Of a stretch of DNA of 64,000 bases, positions 40,001 through 51,000 are shown in pieces (the first letter of the stretch is position 1; every line of letters starts with the position of its first letter). The position numbers were made by a program, and so were the translations under genes. The notes beneath the pieces were generated by a model, which made no database searches, was not told where the DNA came from, and worked only from the letters and a program-made list of their open reading frames with translations. Source of the stretch: Lineus longissimus (lineage: Eukaryota > Nemertea > Pilidiophora > Heteronemertea > Lineidae); contig NC_088309.1 of assembly GCF_910592395.1 (NCBI RefSeq), positions 26,660,599-26,724,598 on the forward strand, in the 5' to 3' direction.

Positions 40001-40970
40001 TTTCTCGGTCCTTTTGCCTCTCTCGACTAGCAAAATGATGAGCAAACCTCACGTACTTTTTCACCATATGAATAATCGCTTAATACGTAAAAAGATCATC
40101 AATTATCAGTTTTTAACAATGCTAGCAAGGCATACAACTCACATAAAAGGTCAGATAATTTAACATTCAGTCAAGGAATACTTTTCAAAATTCAAATCGA
40201 CTCAACGTTAAAACAGGTTTCGCCTAAAGCCTTTCAATTTAACTCAAAGTAGGCATTGGATTTTCAGTTTAGCGAAAACAAAAGTGTTTTTAAATATTAA
40301 GTGAAATGCTAAGAGCTTTTTTCTTTAATCGATATATCAGACAATGCAACGTTTCATTCCACATAGAAGTGAATGCTTGATTAATATATCGGCGTATTTT
40401 GCCAGTATTATGCCAGTAGCTTTGTGTCACAAAACGAGGGATACTGGTTTAAACTTGTGGCCAGCGTCGAGATCTACACGTTTCCAATCTCTCATTATGA
40501 TACTGCGTTTTGTCCTTCTATGCAAGTATTTCAAATAACACGCCCGATCTAGCAATTTCCATATAAAAGTAAAACGATGATTTACCTGCATTAAGAATTG
40601 AGCCGTGAATTCGTTATTTCGCTTTAGGCAGATTTTGCATCTTACGCATCTTAGATGTGATTGATGGTCAATTAGAAAATTATTGCAACAGAGTCATGCA
40701 GTAGTAAGAACTACTTAAATAGCTATTAAATATGCTTATTAGTGTTTAATGTCTACTTATAGTGCTATCAGATTTAGGGAATTCTTAATGCGGGGACTTT
40801 TTATTTGATTCAAATTTGATCACTTAAGACGGGAATTGGCAGTCGACGAAGGGGAGCAAAAATTTCATCTTAAATATATGTGTGTGCTGGTGTGATAAAA
40901 GTAGAGGTACGCGATGGTGAAGTCGATAGATTTTCAATAGGTTCAATCAGAAGAAAAACAGCTATTTTGG
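34096..40970. other. Long non-coding stretch
   Basis: Nearly seven kilobases without a recognisable gene. Open frames of 60-110 codons (36453-36713, 37177-37509, 38304-38528, 39658-39861) show no motif, splice or start support. Small T/A-rich low-complexity bits occur, such as TTTCTAATTTCTAATTTC near 35091. A CCTCTCTATTAG word near 38801 recalls the 5.6-kb MITE ends but is too short to call. Confidence 0.5.
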
Positions 40971-40990
40971 GCCCCAGATGTTTAAATGTT
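40971..40990 (+). repeat. Possible 5' target-site duplication of the retrotransposon
   Basis: GCCCCAGATGTTTAAATGTT just upstream of the recognisable element resembles GCCCAGTTTGTTTCAACATG at 43602-43621, immediately after the poly(A) tail. With one small gap most positions agree. The match is imperfect, as expected if the insertion is old, and the exact 5' boundary is uncertain by about 30 bp. Confidence 0.35.
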
Positions 40991-42308
40991 GTCTAGAAGC
41001 TCCCTTGGCTACATAACTACTAACCCTAACCCTTGTAATATCGTGAACGATTTCTCGTTAACACAGCTCGTCCTCAACCCTACTCATAAGCATGGAAACA
41101 TACTCGACTTAATCCTGACAAATCAACCAGAGCGATTCAGTGACACGGAAACATGGCCAGGAATGTACGATTCTGATCATTTTCCCGTAGTGTCGAATTT
41201 CCGTACTAGAATGCCCCGTCGTGTTGGAATTTCGCGCGTTGTTTATGACTTTACGCGTGCGGACTACACAGGTCTAAGGTCATTCCTTTGTGACGAGCTT
41301 GGTCCCAACTCTGATTTCTGTTTGCAAAATGGCCAGGACGGCATTGACAATTTGTGGTCAGAGTGGCTAGGTGTGTATAACACTGGATTAGACCGCTTTA
41401 TTCCGCGGAAAACTATTCGTGACAAAAGCTATCCGCCATGGATTGACCGCGAAGTGAGACGCATGTCAACAAAAGTGAATGCTGCCCGCCGCTGCGCAAA
41501 AAACAGGAACAGTGACTCTTGTTGGAGGAAATACCGGCGCCTGCGCAATGAACTCAGAAATTTGACCCGTGACAAATACAAAGCGAATGTAAACAATCTT
41601 GGATCAGAAGTGCGTAGAAACCCAAAACGTTTTTGGAACTTCTATCACGCAAAAACCAAATCAAACTCTGTACCAGAGACAGCGAAGCTGGGCAATGAGT
41701 CTTTTGTGACTCCTCTGCGCAAGGCAAAAGCCTTCAATGGTTATTTTTATTCCAATTTTTCTCATCACAACGACTTGAGAAAACCTGATGTTACCATGTA
41801 TGATAATTATAACCTTGATTCTGTTAACTTTACAGCAGTTGAGGTGAAATCGGTATTAAACAGGCTGGACAAGACAAAGGCCTGTGGGCCTGACAGGGTA
41901 TCTAATCGTGTTCTGAGGGAGTGTGCCTCTACACTGTGTTCTTCACTCGCATTTTTATTCAACGTTTCAATGCAGACAGGTGTTTTACCAAACGATTGGA
42001 AAATCGCTAACGTTGTGCCAGTGTACAAGAAGGGAGACAAGCATTTGATTTCAAATTATAGACCCGTGTCTCTCCTATCTGTGGTTTCTAAAGTAATGGA
42101 ACGTTGCATTTATAACAGTATCTATCCAGTCTTAAGTCCGTCAGTCTATAAAGGCCAGCATGGCTTCTGTAACAGGCGGTCAACGGCCACTCAGCTTGTT
42201 CAGTTCCAGCATAGACTGGGCCAGGTCTTAGATAGTGGGGGTCAAACTGATGTTATATATTTGGATTTTGCTAAAGCTTTCGATTCCCCATTGCCTCTTA
42301 TTACATAA
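40986..42308 (+). pseudogene. LINE ORF2 fragment: endonuclease C-terminus and first half of reverse transcriptase
   Basis: The frame starts at ATG 40986, directly after an in-frame TAA, but this is an accident of truncation and not the natural start. Residues 30-70 hold the end of the endonuclease, including GNILDLILTNQPERF and the SDHFPV motif (about residues 63-68) with its catalytic Asp-His pair. Residues 140-290 are the linker typical of these elements. Reverse transcriptase begins with LDKTKACGPDRVSN (about 294-307), then NWKIANVVPVYKKGD and NYRPVSLLSVVSKVMER, QHGFCNRRSTATQL, and motif A YLDFAKAFD (about 425-433) with the first catalytic aspartates. The homologous frame ends at 42285. 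The last few codons to TAA at 42306-42308 are out-of-frame readthrough. The polymerase would copy element RNA into DNA at a nicked target; this copy cannot make it. Confidence 0.95.
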
Positions 42309-43386
42309 GATTCGTTCCTTTGGAATCTGTGGACGTCTTCTGAGTTGGTTAACGTCGTATCTTACAAATAGGAAGCAGAGAGTTGTGATTAATGGCTCGG
42401 AGTCATCACTTTTAGATGTACTGTCTGGTGTGCCGCAAGGGTCAATTTTAGGCCGTCTTTTATTCTTATTGTACGTAAATGATATTGCTGAGGTCGTTAG
42501 TGACGGTACTGCCATGGATCTTTTTGCTGATGATTCCAAAATGTGTAGGGAGATAGAGTCTGTAACCGACTGTCTGCTACTTCAGACCGACCTTGATAAA
42601 TTGTACGCTTGGAGTAAACGGTGGGGCATGACATTTAGCCCAAGCAAATGCATGGTCATGAGTGTTACTAGGAAGTTAAATCCGACACACTTCTTTTACA
42701 ATATCAATGGTTTTGCATTGTGTCGGGTTGATAAATTCAAGGATCTTGGTATTGTCTTTTCTTCGGACCTGTCATGGTCATCTCATGTCAATGGTATTGC
42801 AAGCAGTGCAAGTAGAATGTGGGGTATGATCAGGCGTGTATGCGGGCGTACTGCAGACGTTAATTTGAATATCATGTTGTATAAATCACTTGTGCGTAGT
42901 CGCCTTGAATATGGTACGGTAGTATTCGACACACATGTGCGACGTGATCTTGAAACTTTAGAGCGTGTCCAGCGGAGGGTGACTCGTCACATTTTAGGCC
43001 CTGATATGCCATATGTGGAGCGTCTGCGAGCGTTGTCTCTGCTGCCCCTGTCGTACCGTCGGGAAATCAAGGATCTAGTTTTTATGCACGATTCTTATTA
43101 TAATGTCCTGGATTTTAATGCACGTTTTTATATAACCCCGGCTGTAAGGGGCGACGGTTTACGACTGGCGCAGCCGAGATTCCACTCGGAGACGTTCGGT
43201 GCCTCATACTGGGTGAGGACACCGAAGCTGTGGAACAGCCTCCCGGTCCAATTACATAATTTGAAAAAAATGCATTTTAAATCGTCCCTTAATGTTTATT
43301 ATTTTGACAGGTTGGATCGTTTGGATGTCGACGACATGTGCACTTTCGTCACTTTCTGCCGTTGTGCAAACTGTCGGCCCACTTAG
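42286..43386 (+). pseudogene. LINE ORF2 fragment: second half of reverse transcriptase and C-terminus
   Basis: This is the continuation of the preceding frame after a shift. Homology resumes at PHCLLLHKIRSFGICGRLL. Motif B is GVPQGSILG (about 42427-42453) and the catalytic FADD motif is at about 42523-42534, both intact. The residue after GSILG is Arg where related elements usually have Pro. The thumb and C-terminal region include the SRLEYG, LETLERVQRRVTRHI and RTPKLWNSLPVQL motifs common in this superfamily. The tail has a cysteine-rich end (CTFVTFCRCANCRPT) before TAG at 43384-43386. Relative to the expected DSVPH at the junction, about five nucleotides are missing, which alone explains the frame change. 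Confidence 0.95.
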
Positions 43387-43548
43387 TGCGCATGTCGCCG
43401 GCACCCCGACGACACAACCCATATTATCTGGTGCCATATAATAGGTCTCGACCTACATGGTTACCAGTGTAATGCATGTACGTTTTATTTTGTTCATAAT
43501 CCAATGTCTTGTCATGTTATATCAAATATTGTACATGTATTTTACACG

Positions 43549-43585
43549 AATAAATAAAGTAATCAGTAAAAAAAAAAAAAAAAAA
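43549..43585 (+). terminator. LINE polyadenylation signal and poly(A) tail
   Basis: AATAAATAAA at 43549-43558 is followed nine bases later by an uninterrupted A run (43568-43585), then TT and more A-rich sequence. The arrangement marks the 3' end of the retrotransposed RNA and fixes the element as plus-strand. Confidence 0.9.
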
Positions 43586-43601
43586 TTAAAAAAATAAAGT
43601 A

Positions 43602-43621
43602 GCCCAGTTTGTTTCAACATG
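43602..43621 (+). repeat. Possible 3' target-site duplication of the retrotransposon
   Basis: GCCCAGTTTGTTTCAACATG lies directly after the A-rich tail and resembles the sequence just before the element at 40971-40990. See that entry for the match quality. Confidence 0.35.
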
Positions 43622-45758
43622 CTTTTGTAATCGTGTTACATCCTCTTTTTAATGTGGTGTCACTTGTCAACGCACGTTGTCTCCAAGATAACGATATGGT
43701 GCACAATCTACTCAGTGGTACAGTATCTTTCTTTGGCACCAATTTGTCTCCTGCGAAAGCATTTCTCCAGATTTACAACATCATAATCCGGATGGAAATA
43801 TATTTCTTGCTTCTCATTAATATACGAGGGCTCAATTATCTCCTGATATATTGCCAATACTATGATGTCGTAAGTTAACGGTTCCCAGGAGTAATTTTTT
43901 AAAGTATATCATCATTTATACAATATTTTAAGGACAAATTATGCCTGATTGAAATTCACTAGAATATTGTCCAAGATTGATAGGGTATTTCTGTTGGCGG
44001 TATATATCAACGTTCTGCACTTGGTTTCAACCATTTCATTTCATTTCGAGAAGATAGTAAAATCTTCATATCAACAAAGAATGGCGAAATATCAGACAAT
44101 TTTATATTGGATGTTACAATATCTGGGGCATCTTGACCTTGAGTATAACCTGGTTGCATGATCTTGTTTTGTGACCTTACAGCGAAGTTGTAGGTAGGAG
44201 GAAAACATTCATCTACTTGTTCAATTGCAACTTACTTGAGGTGCGCTTTCAACATGAAGACGTTGGCAAACAATATGGTGTTTAAAAGTTGTTATCAACC
44301 AAGACTATCACTACCCCTGACGTCTTGCACTATCTGATCATCCTGCTTCTCAGAGTGATTGTAAGATTGGAGCCACCCTCTCAGTTACCAATCATAGCAA
44401 AACGTGTTCATCATTTCTGATAGCAGACGATATCAATATCTCCATTACATCGATCTATAAGCGATGCTAATCATACATGTCGTATGGACTGCACAACAAC
44501 CAGAATAATCGAACGTGTACCAAGTAAAAGATGGGATCATGACCTCAAACATGTCAAACAAGGGACGTCTCGGTTCACACCAACTAAAAAAATTTAAATT
44601 TATTACATGCTGGAAACATGTTGGCTTGCCGGGTGTAAGCGAATGAAAAAGTCTACAGAAAACCACAGCCATTGACAAAAGATAATTTAAAGCCTATGCC
44701 TTGAATTACGATTAAGATATTGGGATTTTGAACAAATGTTGTCTCCGGAAGTTTAATGGGATTATGATGTTGCTTGGTTTTACCTGACTGGTCCAATGAC
44801 TTGCCATAAACGCTACAGATGCACAGTAGTGTATTTCACTCTTTCTTTCTTATCAAAATGGTTAGATTGTATGTCAGGCAATCGAAGTTTAGCATCTCCT
44901 TTTGATAGTGCTAGAAAGTTAACTATAAGTTGGATAAACTAGCTACCAATGTATTCTTGCAATTCCTGTTATAGTCTATAGAGGTACATCGTGAACATAC
45001 ACTGTTTATCAGAACCTTGGATCTATGGGAAAATCTTGTTGATTATTATGACAGCACATTAAAAGGGCATAAATCGCACAGCCAACACAATCTCCTCATT
45101 TTCTTGTCTACATCACTATGAATAGATATCTCAAAGGACCCCATCTCAAAAGACTCCCCAAGAAATAACTGATATTATCGGAGTGTGTTCTGATCATATC
45201 ATACGACTAATGATCATCCTATTAAAAAGACATCAATGCCATATATGTTGAAGCGAATCCCCTATGCTTCTGGTTATAGTATGTTTAATGAGAGACTAAC
45301 GAGGCTAGGTCTGGTATCAAAGTGTGTGGACATGACCCGGAGGTCCTGATTACTGTTTTACTAGTGTCCCACCTGACATACCTTGGGGGAAAGGCGCAGT
45401 ACCATGTCAGATGACTTGAGGTGTTTCGCCATCATAGGCGCTGATTATTGATGAAATGAAAGGAAACTAAAGATGTTGTCCTCTGCAGGGCGTTGACCTT
45501 CATTAGGCCCCTGCTGATCAGTGTCAGGACAACGAGATGATTTTTTATCTTGTTTTTGTAGCTATGGCATGTTGTTAAAACGCCAGTTATCCTGAACTCC
45601 GAGGTGAACGACATTATGTGCATCACGTTCAATCCAACAGAGATTTTCTCAAAAGCGATGACAGCCACAAACTTGTTCTTCAATGTTGCTATTGTTTTTA
45701 CATGGTGATCCACGAAGTTTTGCAACATTGTAGATGCATCACATCAGGATTAAAGATC

Positions 45759-45815
45759 GTTTCTAGTTGCATTCCACTGACTTTAGGAAAAGTTTCTAGT
45801 TTCATTCCACTGACT
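45759..45815. repeat. 33-bp tandem duplication, two copies
   Basis: GTTTCTAGTTGCATTCCACT at 45759 is repeated as GTTTCTAGTTTCATTCCACT at 45792, both continuing GACT. The offset is exactly 33 bp, with one mismatch in the 24 aligned bases. The length is a multiple of three and falls in an open plus frame (45618-45830) as SSCIPLT/SSFIPLT, but the frame has no other support. Confidence 0.8.
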
Positions 45816-45993
45816 GACGATGCTCTTTAGTTTCGTGGTGAATTCTGAACCTTCAGCAGTAGCATGTACGACTAGTGCAACTTGGCTTCTGATGTGCCAA
45901 GGGATAATATGTATGCAGCTAGTTGAATTACTGATAATGAGATAAAGCCCAGGAGTCTGCAAAACAGATAGAGTTTCTTGGCAAGTTCAATTC

Positions 45994-46042
45994 TTGGACC
46001 CCAGATTGTTTAAATGATGCCCAGGAATCCCCTGACGTACAT
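45994..46042 (+). repeat. Diverged copy of the LINE 5' flank
   Basis: TTGGACCCCAGATTGTTTAA at 45994, continuing ATGATGCCCAGGAATCCCC to GTACATA, resembles 40967-41015 at the 5' edge of the retrotransposon (TTGGGCCCCAGATGTTTAAA, continuing TGTTGTCTAGAAGCTCCC to CTACATA). The best-matching core is CCCAGAT, GTTTAAATG and AG. It may be a second copy of a dispersed repeat into which the LINE inserted, or a chance resemblance. Confidence 0.35.
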
Positions 46043-47932
46043 ATGGCATGTAATTACAATAATTTAATCATGTGTTGATTAGCAGTCAACTAATTTCATT
46101 CCTTAGCCATTTCTTCATGATCAAATATTGGTCCGTTAATGTCAGCTTGCTTCTCTCATATTGCATGGGAAACCTATTTGACAGTAGTTCGTGGGAAAAA
46201 AATTGGTAGAATAATTTTTTATTACTGCAGTCTTAATTGAATTATGGTATTGTTACAGTAGTACCGTACTGTAGAATTCATTGTACACTTAGTACCAGCC
46301 GTCTAGAATCGGGTCTGCAATAGAGTGACGCAAAAGCAAGATCGACGTTCAAATTAATTTCATCCTGTCATTTGACGTTCGTCTTTCAACTCAATAAAAA
46401 TCAGCCAGTATTGTGTCTCTTCCATTCAAATGCCTTGTAGAAAACATCATACCCATCGACGGCTACATTCTTGTTGCACTTAATGTCCTGTACACACTGG
46501 TATCTCCAGATAGACAATCTTGTTTATCTTAAATAGAGGCTAAAATTCTACAGATGAGACCAGACATTCGCAATACGTTACAGAGGAAATTCGGTGTTAA
46601 GCGAGTGTGTCTTATTGCTTCTTAAATTGCCTAAGGTCAGTCACATGGGAAGGAGAGGGTTGTCAGCTCCAGCTGTGATGTATTGGTTCCTCTTCCGATA
46701 GTTTGGATAAAATATTCAGAATTCCTTTTCAAATGCCCCGATTGTTTCGAGAGCTAGTCAAGAGATGGTTGATATCCATTTCAAAAACTGCAATGCCCGT
46801 CGTCCCGTAGACTGTTTAATGCCTTGTTTTTCATTTGCCTAGGTTGACAGAACATTGCTTCACATCAGTGAAATGTGGCGAATTAGAAAGCGAGCATGGC
46901 ACAGTTATTTCTCAATTACCGCTAATAAATCACTTAAGAAGCACAAAGTGAGACGTTATTACAAAAGGCAATTGGGCAATATTCAAATCAGACGTTGGTC
47001 TTGTTCAACCTTGCTTGTTGAGGAGTGCTTAACGTACTTGGAAGGTGAAAGTTACTTTCCGTGGTTATTGCAATCAAGGGGCAAAATGTCTGATGAGGGG
47101 ATGTCTGATTCACCCAAGGTTGGCCACCGTCACGTTTGCATTCAGCTGCATACGTTTCTTTCGAAATGCACATGCTTTTCAGACAAGCTAGTGTGAACTT
47201 CATTTAAAAGTCAATTTCACCTGCTGCTGGTAGAATGTATCGTTCATTTCCGTACAATTACTCAGATAAATGCAAGCATGCTGAGCCACGCTTAGTGTGA
47301 GCTGAATCTTGCCAACTATCAGTATAATAAGCGAGAAGTGGTAATGATTTCTCTTCTGTCTTTATTCTTTATTGCTTAAGTAATGAGGGCTGCCACAGCT
47401 GCAACAGATGGCCAAGTCCATTTCTCGCAAATGAAAAGGACCCGATTATCTTCGTGTTAAGGGAATAGTCAGTGAATTCAGATGAAGCACATGGGAAGAA
47501 GTTGTCTATTCCCACCACGGAAGGTCCAGGTCATGTATTTTTTATCCCAACTGAATCCTGCAAAACGAAAAAATGCCGGTGTTATCCTCCATTTACTTTT
47601 TCCTTCAGCTGCAAGCAACACTTTTGATTTTCTTCCTAGACCGTGCAAACTCAAAAGAATATGTTACCATAGCATCTTTGTTACGAGTGAAATATGAGCA
47701 CCCGCTCCGTTTATCATAATTCCTTTGTGGTGACTAGGCAGAAGAAGATGGAGTGAGATGCTTCGGGCTAATGTGAAAGCGGAGGAACAACTCGCCATTT
47801 CGACACATTGGATGAGGATTTACCCAAAGAAAAGTTTTTGAAATGATTATCGAAACGATTATTTATCTTGTTGGATATACATAGTCACTAAAAGAAATAT
47901 TTTCTTTCTTTACACATCTGTTTGACTTACGT

Positions 47933-48063
47933 TTTGATGACGCTTCGATGTTTACCCTATAATGTCTTGGCCAGCTCCTGATATTGCGCGGACTTTTTAA
48001 ACAAACCACACTACTTGTAAAGAAGATTTGTTGACGTAAACATCGAAACGTCGTCAGATCAAA
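47933..48063. repeat. Imperfect inverted repeat around an 80-bp centre
   Basis: The left arm (47933-47955) reads TTTGATGACG then CTTCGATGTTTAC. The reverse complement of the right arm (48036-48063) reads TTTGATCTGACGACG then TTTCGATGTTTAC. The inner 13 bases match at 12 positions, and the outer parts align with small gaps, including a further CTGTTTGA pair outside. The spacer is 80 bp (47956-48035). It has no coding content. The right arm contains CGAAACGTC, a word known from several retroelement-associated hairpins, so a small mobile-element remnant is possible. Confidence 0.55.
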
Positions 48064-51000
48064 CAGTCAGTAAGTGTTAACAAAGAACATTCTTGGAAAT
48101 GGCATTCTAGAAGTGTCTATCATGAACAAATGCTTTGGTTTTTATCTCCCTGCCATTTATAGATTATGTGTACGGGCCAATGGGAGCCAGGTTTACTTAC
48201 AATTTGGAAAGCAAGGATCGGACCTGTAGATAGGGTATATGACTTACCTGTAAAACACAATCAGAAATTTTGGTATTAGTATATACGTGAAAGAAATCAG
48301 TTAATACAGTACAGGATACGGTGGCTGGGAAAGGACATCACAGGATTTTTTTTTCAACATGAACATTTCACGAACAAGCGTGGACATGACTGTATTCGTC
48401 CACTTTCGCTTACTAACATATTCCTAGGCATTAACAAAATCATAAATATATTTTGTATGATTCGATGGTCACACGCAAGTTGATATCTCGAAAACCTTGT
48501 TGATCGATGCGTATATTTTCAGTTTCTGTTCAATGGATTTCGAAAACTTCACCAAATATCATGTTTTTTCCAAATGCGCCATCAAGGAGAATCATCACAA
48601 GGTGATCAATTACAAAAGTCAAGCCAAAGTTTACCAAGTATGCATTTCTTGACATCCAGTGGGTCGGGTTTCTTCATATTAAGGTAACAGATACAGTTTA
48701 TGAGCAAGCTTCCAATACACTTGATCAAACCCGACTGCTGTTATTGGGAAATTTCTGGCATAGCAGCCTTATTGTGTTTCTCCTTAGCAGGCAAACTATT
48801 GGGTTTCGCCATTATCAGTGCATTATTCCTTAAGGCCAGTGTTCTCGCCGCTCTGGTCGCCCTCAGTGATAGAGGCGAGTATCAGAACTTTTCTGATCGA
48901 TAGTTTCAGGGCTTTGGTGGTAATCGATGATTTTGCAAACTGGTATCATCAATTGTAATGTTCACCAATTTGTACGTGTCCTAACGCAATGACATGTCAT
49001 GCATTACTCCATCGAATAAGCTTTCTGGTAAATGTTCATATATTTGGCGTTAACCTTCAATAAGAGATCTCTAGAAAAATACGACCGCTTTGCGTCCGAT
49101 TGTCGTAATATCGCTGTTCAAGTTGCAGACGTTATGTGGTCAGAGAGAGGGTCAGTCATGCCATCTGTAGGTGTATCAAGTACCATCATACCAACGGACA
49201 GGTTAAATCTTCTTTATAAGGATACCACCTTGTACATGTATATCAAGCTCACACCCCTACCTCACCCTTTGCACTTATTGCGTTTAGAACTAAGTTGTGT
49301 ATTTAACTCATCTAGAGTCTCCTCCATATATGAAGTAAGAATTTCAAATTGCATCCTTTCCCACTGTGCATAACTGGGCTTAAACAATTGATACATATGT
49401 TGACAAAACAGATAAACCTCTACCAGAAAACCTCTACCTTGGTGCCCAAGGAATTGTGTAATCCTTAGATTGTAACGGATAACCATTGTATCCAGTGGTT
49501 ACATTTCCTTTGGTCTTGAACAAGATATCGGAGAATAAAGTGAGGTCGATAAGCTCTTGAAGCCCTAAATGGTCCTTGGGTCATCATATTCCCAAACTCC
49601 GCTGAAAATATTGGGATTGTTAGTGAAGATTTATCGTGTTTCAGTGTAGGCCTCAACAATTCAATTCCTAGGGCTCTGTCCGTTTCTGACTTCACTGGCG
49701 CAGTGACTCCAAGTGTCTTGTTGGGGTCAGGATGAGCCCTTACCCGAAGGATTTAGCTTATACGTGTGGTTTTATGACTTAACAAGTTTCAAAAACATTG
49801 GCTCATCAAATCTGTCTTAATAGACAATATCAATACGACTGTCTCTTGGTAGACCGGCACTACTTGTAAAGATGATGGTGGCGAAGATCAGAATGTCTAA
49901 CTACTAACGCTACTGACAACGATTTGATAGCTGAGAAGAGGCTTTGAGTGGAAGACTCTTATTCAGTTGAAAGCCCACCGAAATCCTGGCGTTAGGAATT
50001 CCCCGACTACCCTAGCGTTGCAGCTGCTGCCTTCCGATTACCACGGATGATTTCCTGCTACAAAATATATTGATTGAATCAAAGCCGACAGGATTCAGTC
50101 CACATACACCAAACCTGTTACTCGCAGAGCACAGTATGGCCCAGCGATTACTTTTTTTGTTTGCTGAGTATCGCCATCGAAAATTTCACATCTGAAAGGA
50201 TTGAAACGTGAAAACTCATGTGTTTCTTAAATTGCAATAAACTGAGGTTTATGGCCGTGATTTGCCCCTCTTTGCATTATTTTGGCCAGACAGGAGAGCT
50301 AAGCATCCCATCAAACATCCGTAATTCCGTAGCCAAACAAAATATGGCCACATGGTAGACGGTACCTAATGGAAAGTAGATCCCAAATGGAGTCTTCATT
50401 GAGCTAATACAGGGAAAAAATAGTGTGATTTATTTTTATGACTGTTGGTTGTTTATTTCATGAAGCGGTCGGCAGACACTCTAGACCTTACAATTTCCTT
50501 TGAAAGATGGTTGGAAGCGTCGAATCTCGTGAGCAAAGAAAACTCCTCACCTTTCTGAGAAATATTTCACAGATTACTATAAATAGTGTAATAACAGATT
50601 AGATTAGGACACGTTTGCCCTAATATTAAGATACGAGCATGTTTCTTTCTCGCCTGTACATCTCGGCTTGGGTAATCCTCGGAAATCAATGACAAGTGCT
50701 GTGATCTAAAAGAGAAATCATGGTCTTTGAGTTGGGCCCACTGTCAAGGAGCATGGCTTATGCCAGTCAGGAACCTCGAGTGCTCGTAATGGATACTTGT
50801 GCCAGATTTCACTCCTTCCCCCGACTAATGGATATTGTCTTCAGCTCCGTTAGATTAGCTGGTTCCTGGAGTCAAGCCTCATACTTCATGCTCGGATCAA
50901 TACGCGTCGGTCCCGGTCAAATTATTAACCGTTACGCTATGCGTCTGAAACTTGTTTTGTACGGCTCCTTTGCAACCTCCAAACGAAACACAGAATAACA

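Larger units (their letters stand above)
40991..43600 (+). mobile_element. 5'-truncated non-LTR retrotransposon (LINE, Jockey/CR1/L2-like)
   Basis: A plus-strand element of about 2.6 kb contains the C-terminal part of an apurinic-type endonuclease, a complete-looking reverse transcriptase domain and a C-terminal extension. It then has a short 3' UTR, AATAAATAAA at 43549-43558, a poly(A) run from 43568, and a second A-rich piece up to about 43598. The endonuclease start is missing, which is normal for LINE copies truncated during target-primed reverse transcription. The reverse transcriptase motifs (YLDFAKAFD, GVPQGSILG, FADD) and the LWNSLP end motif place it in the Jockey/CR1/L2 superfamily. 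I do not assign a named family. One small deletion breaks the frame, so this copy is dead but fairly young-looking in its coding sequence. Confidence 0.95.
43622..47932. other. Non-coding stretch
   Basis: No recognised gene. The longest plus frame (46855-47196, 113 codons from a TTG codon) is basic at its start but has no motif and no ATG-based start context. Two short repeats in this stretch are listed separately. The rest shows nothing. Confidence 0.45.

Noticed and set aside
41022-41033. Telomere-like CTAACCCTAACCC at the 5' side of the LINE
   Set aside because: Only about two repeats, and it lies inside the endonuclease frame of the element (reading TNPNP), so coincidence is the simpler explanation.
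42228-42539. 103-codon minus-strand ORF inside the LINE
   Set aside because: It is a shadow of the reverse transcriptase coding sequence on the opposite strand.
46855-47196. 113-codon plus-strand ORF
   Set aside because: It starts only at TTG, shows no domain or splice signals, and composition does not differ from chance frames.
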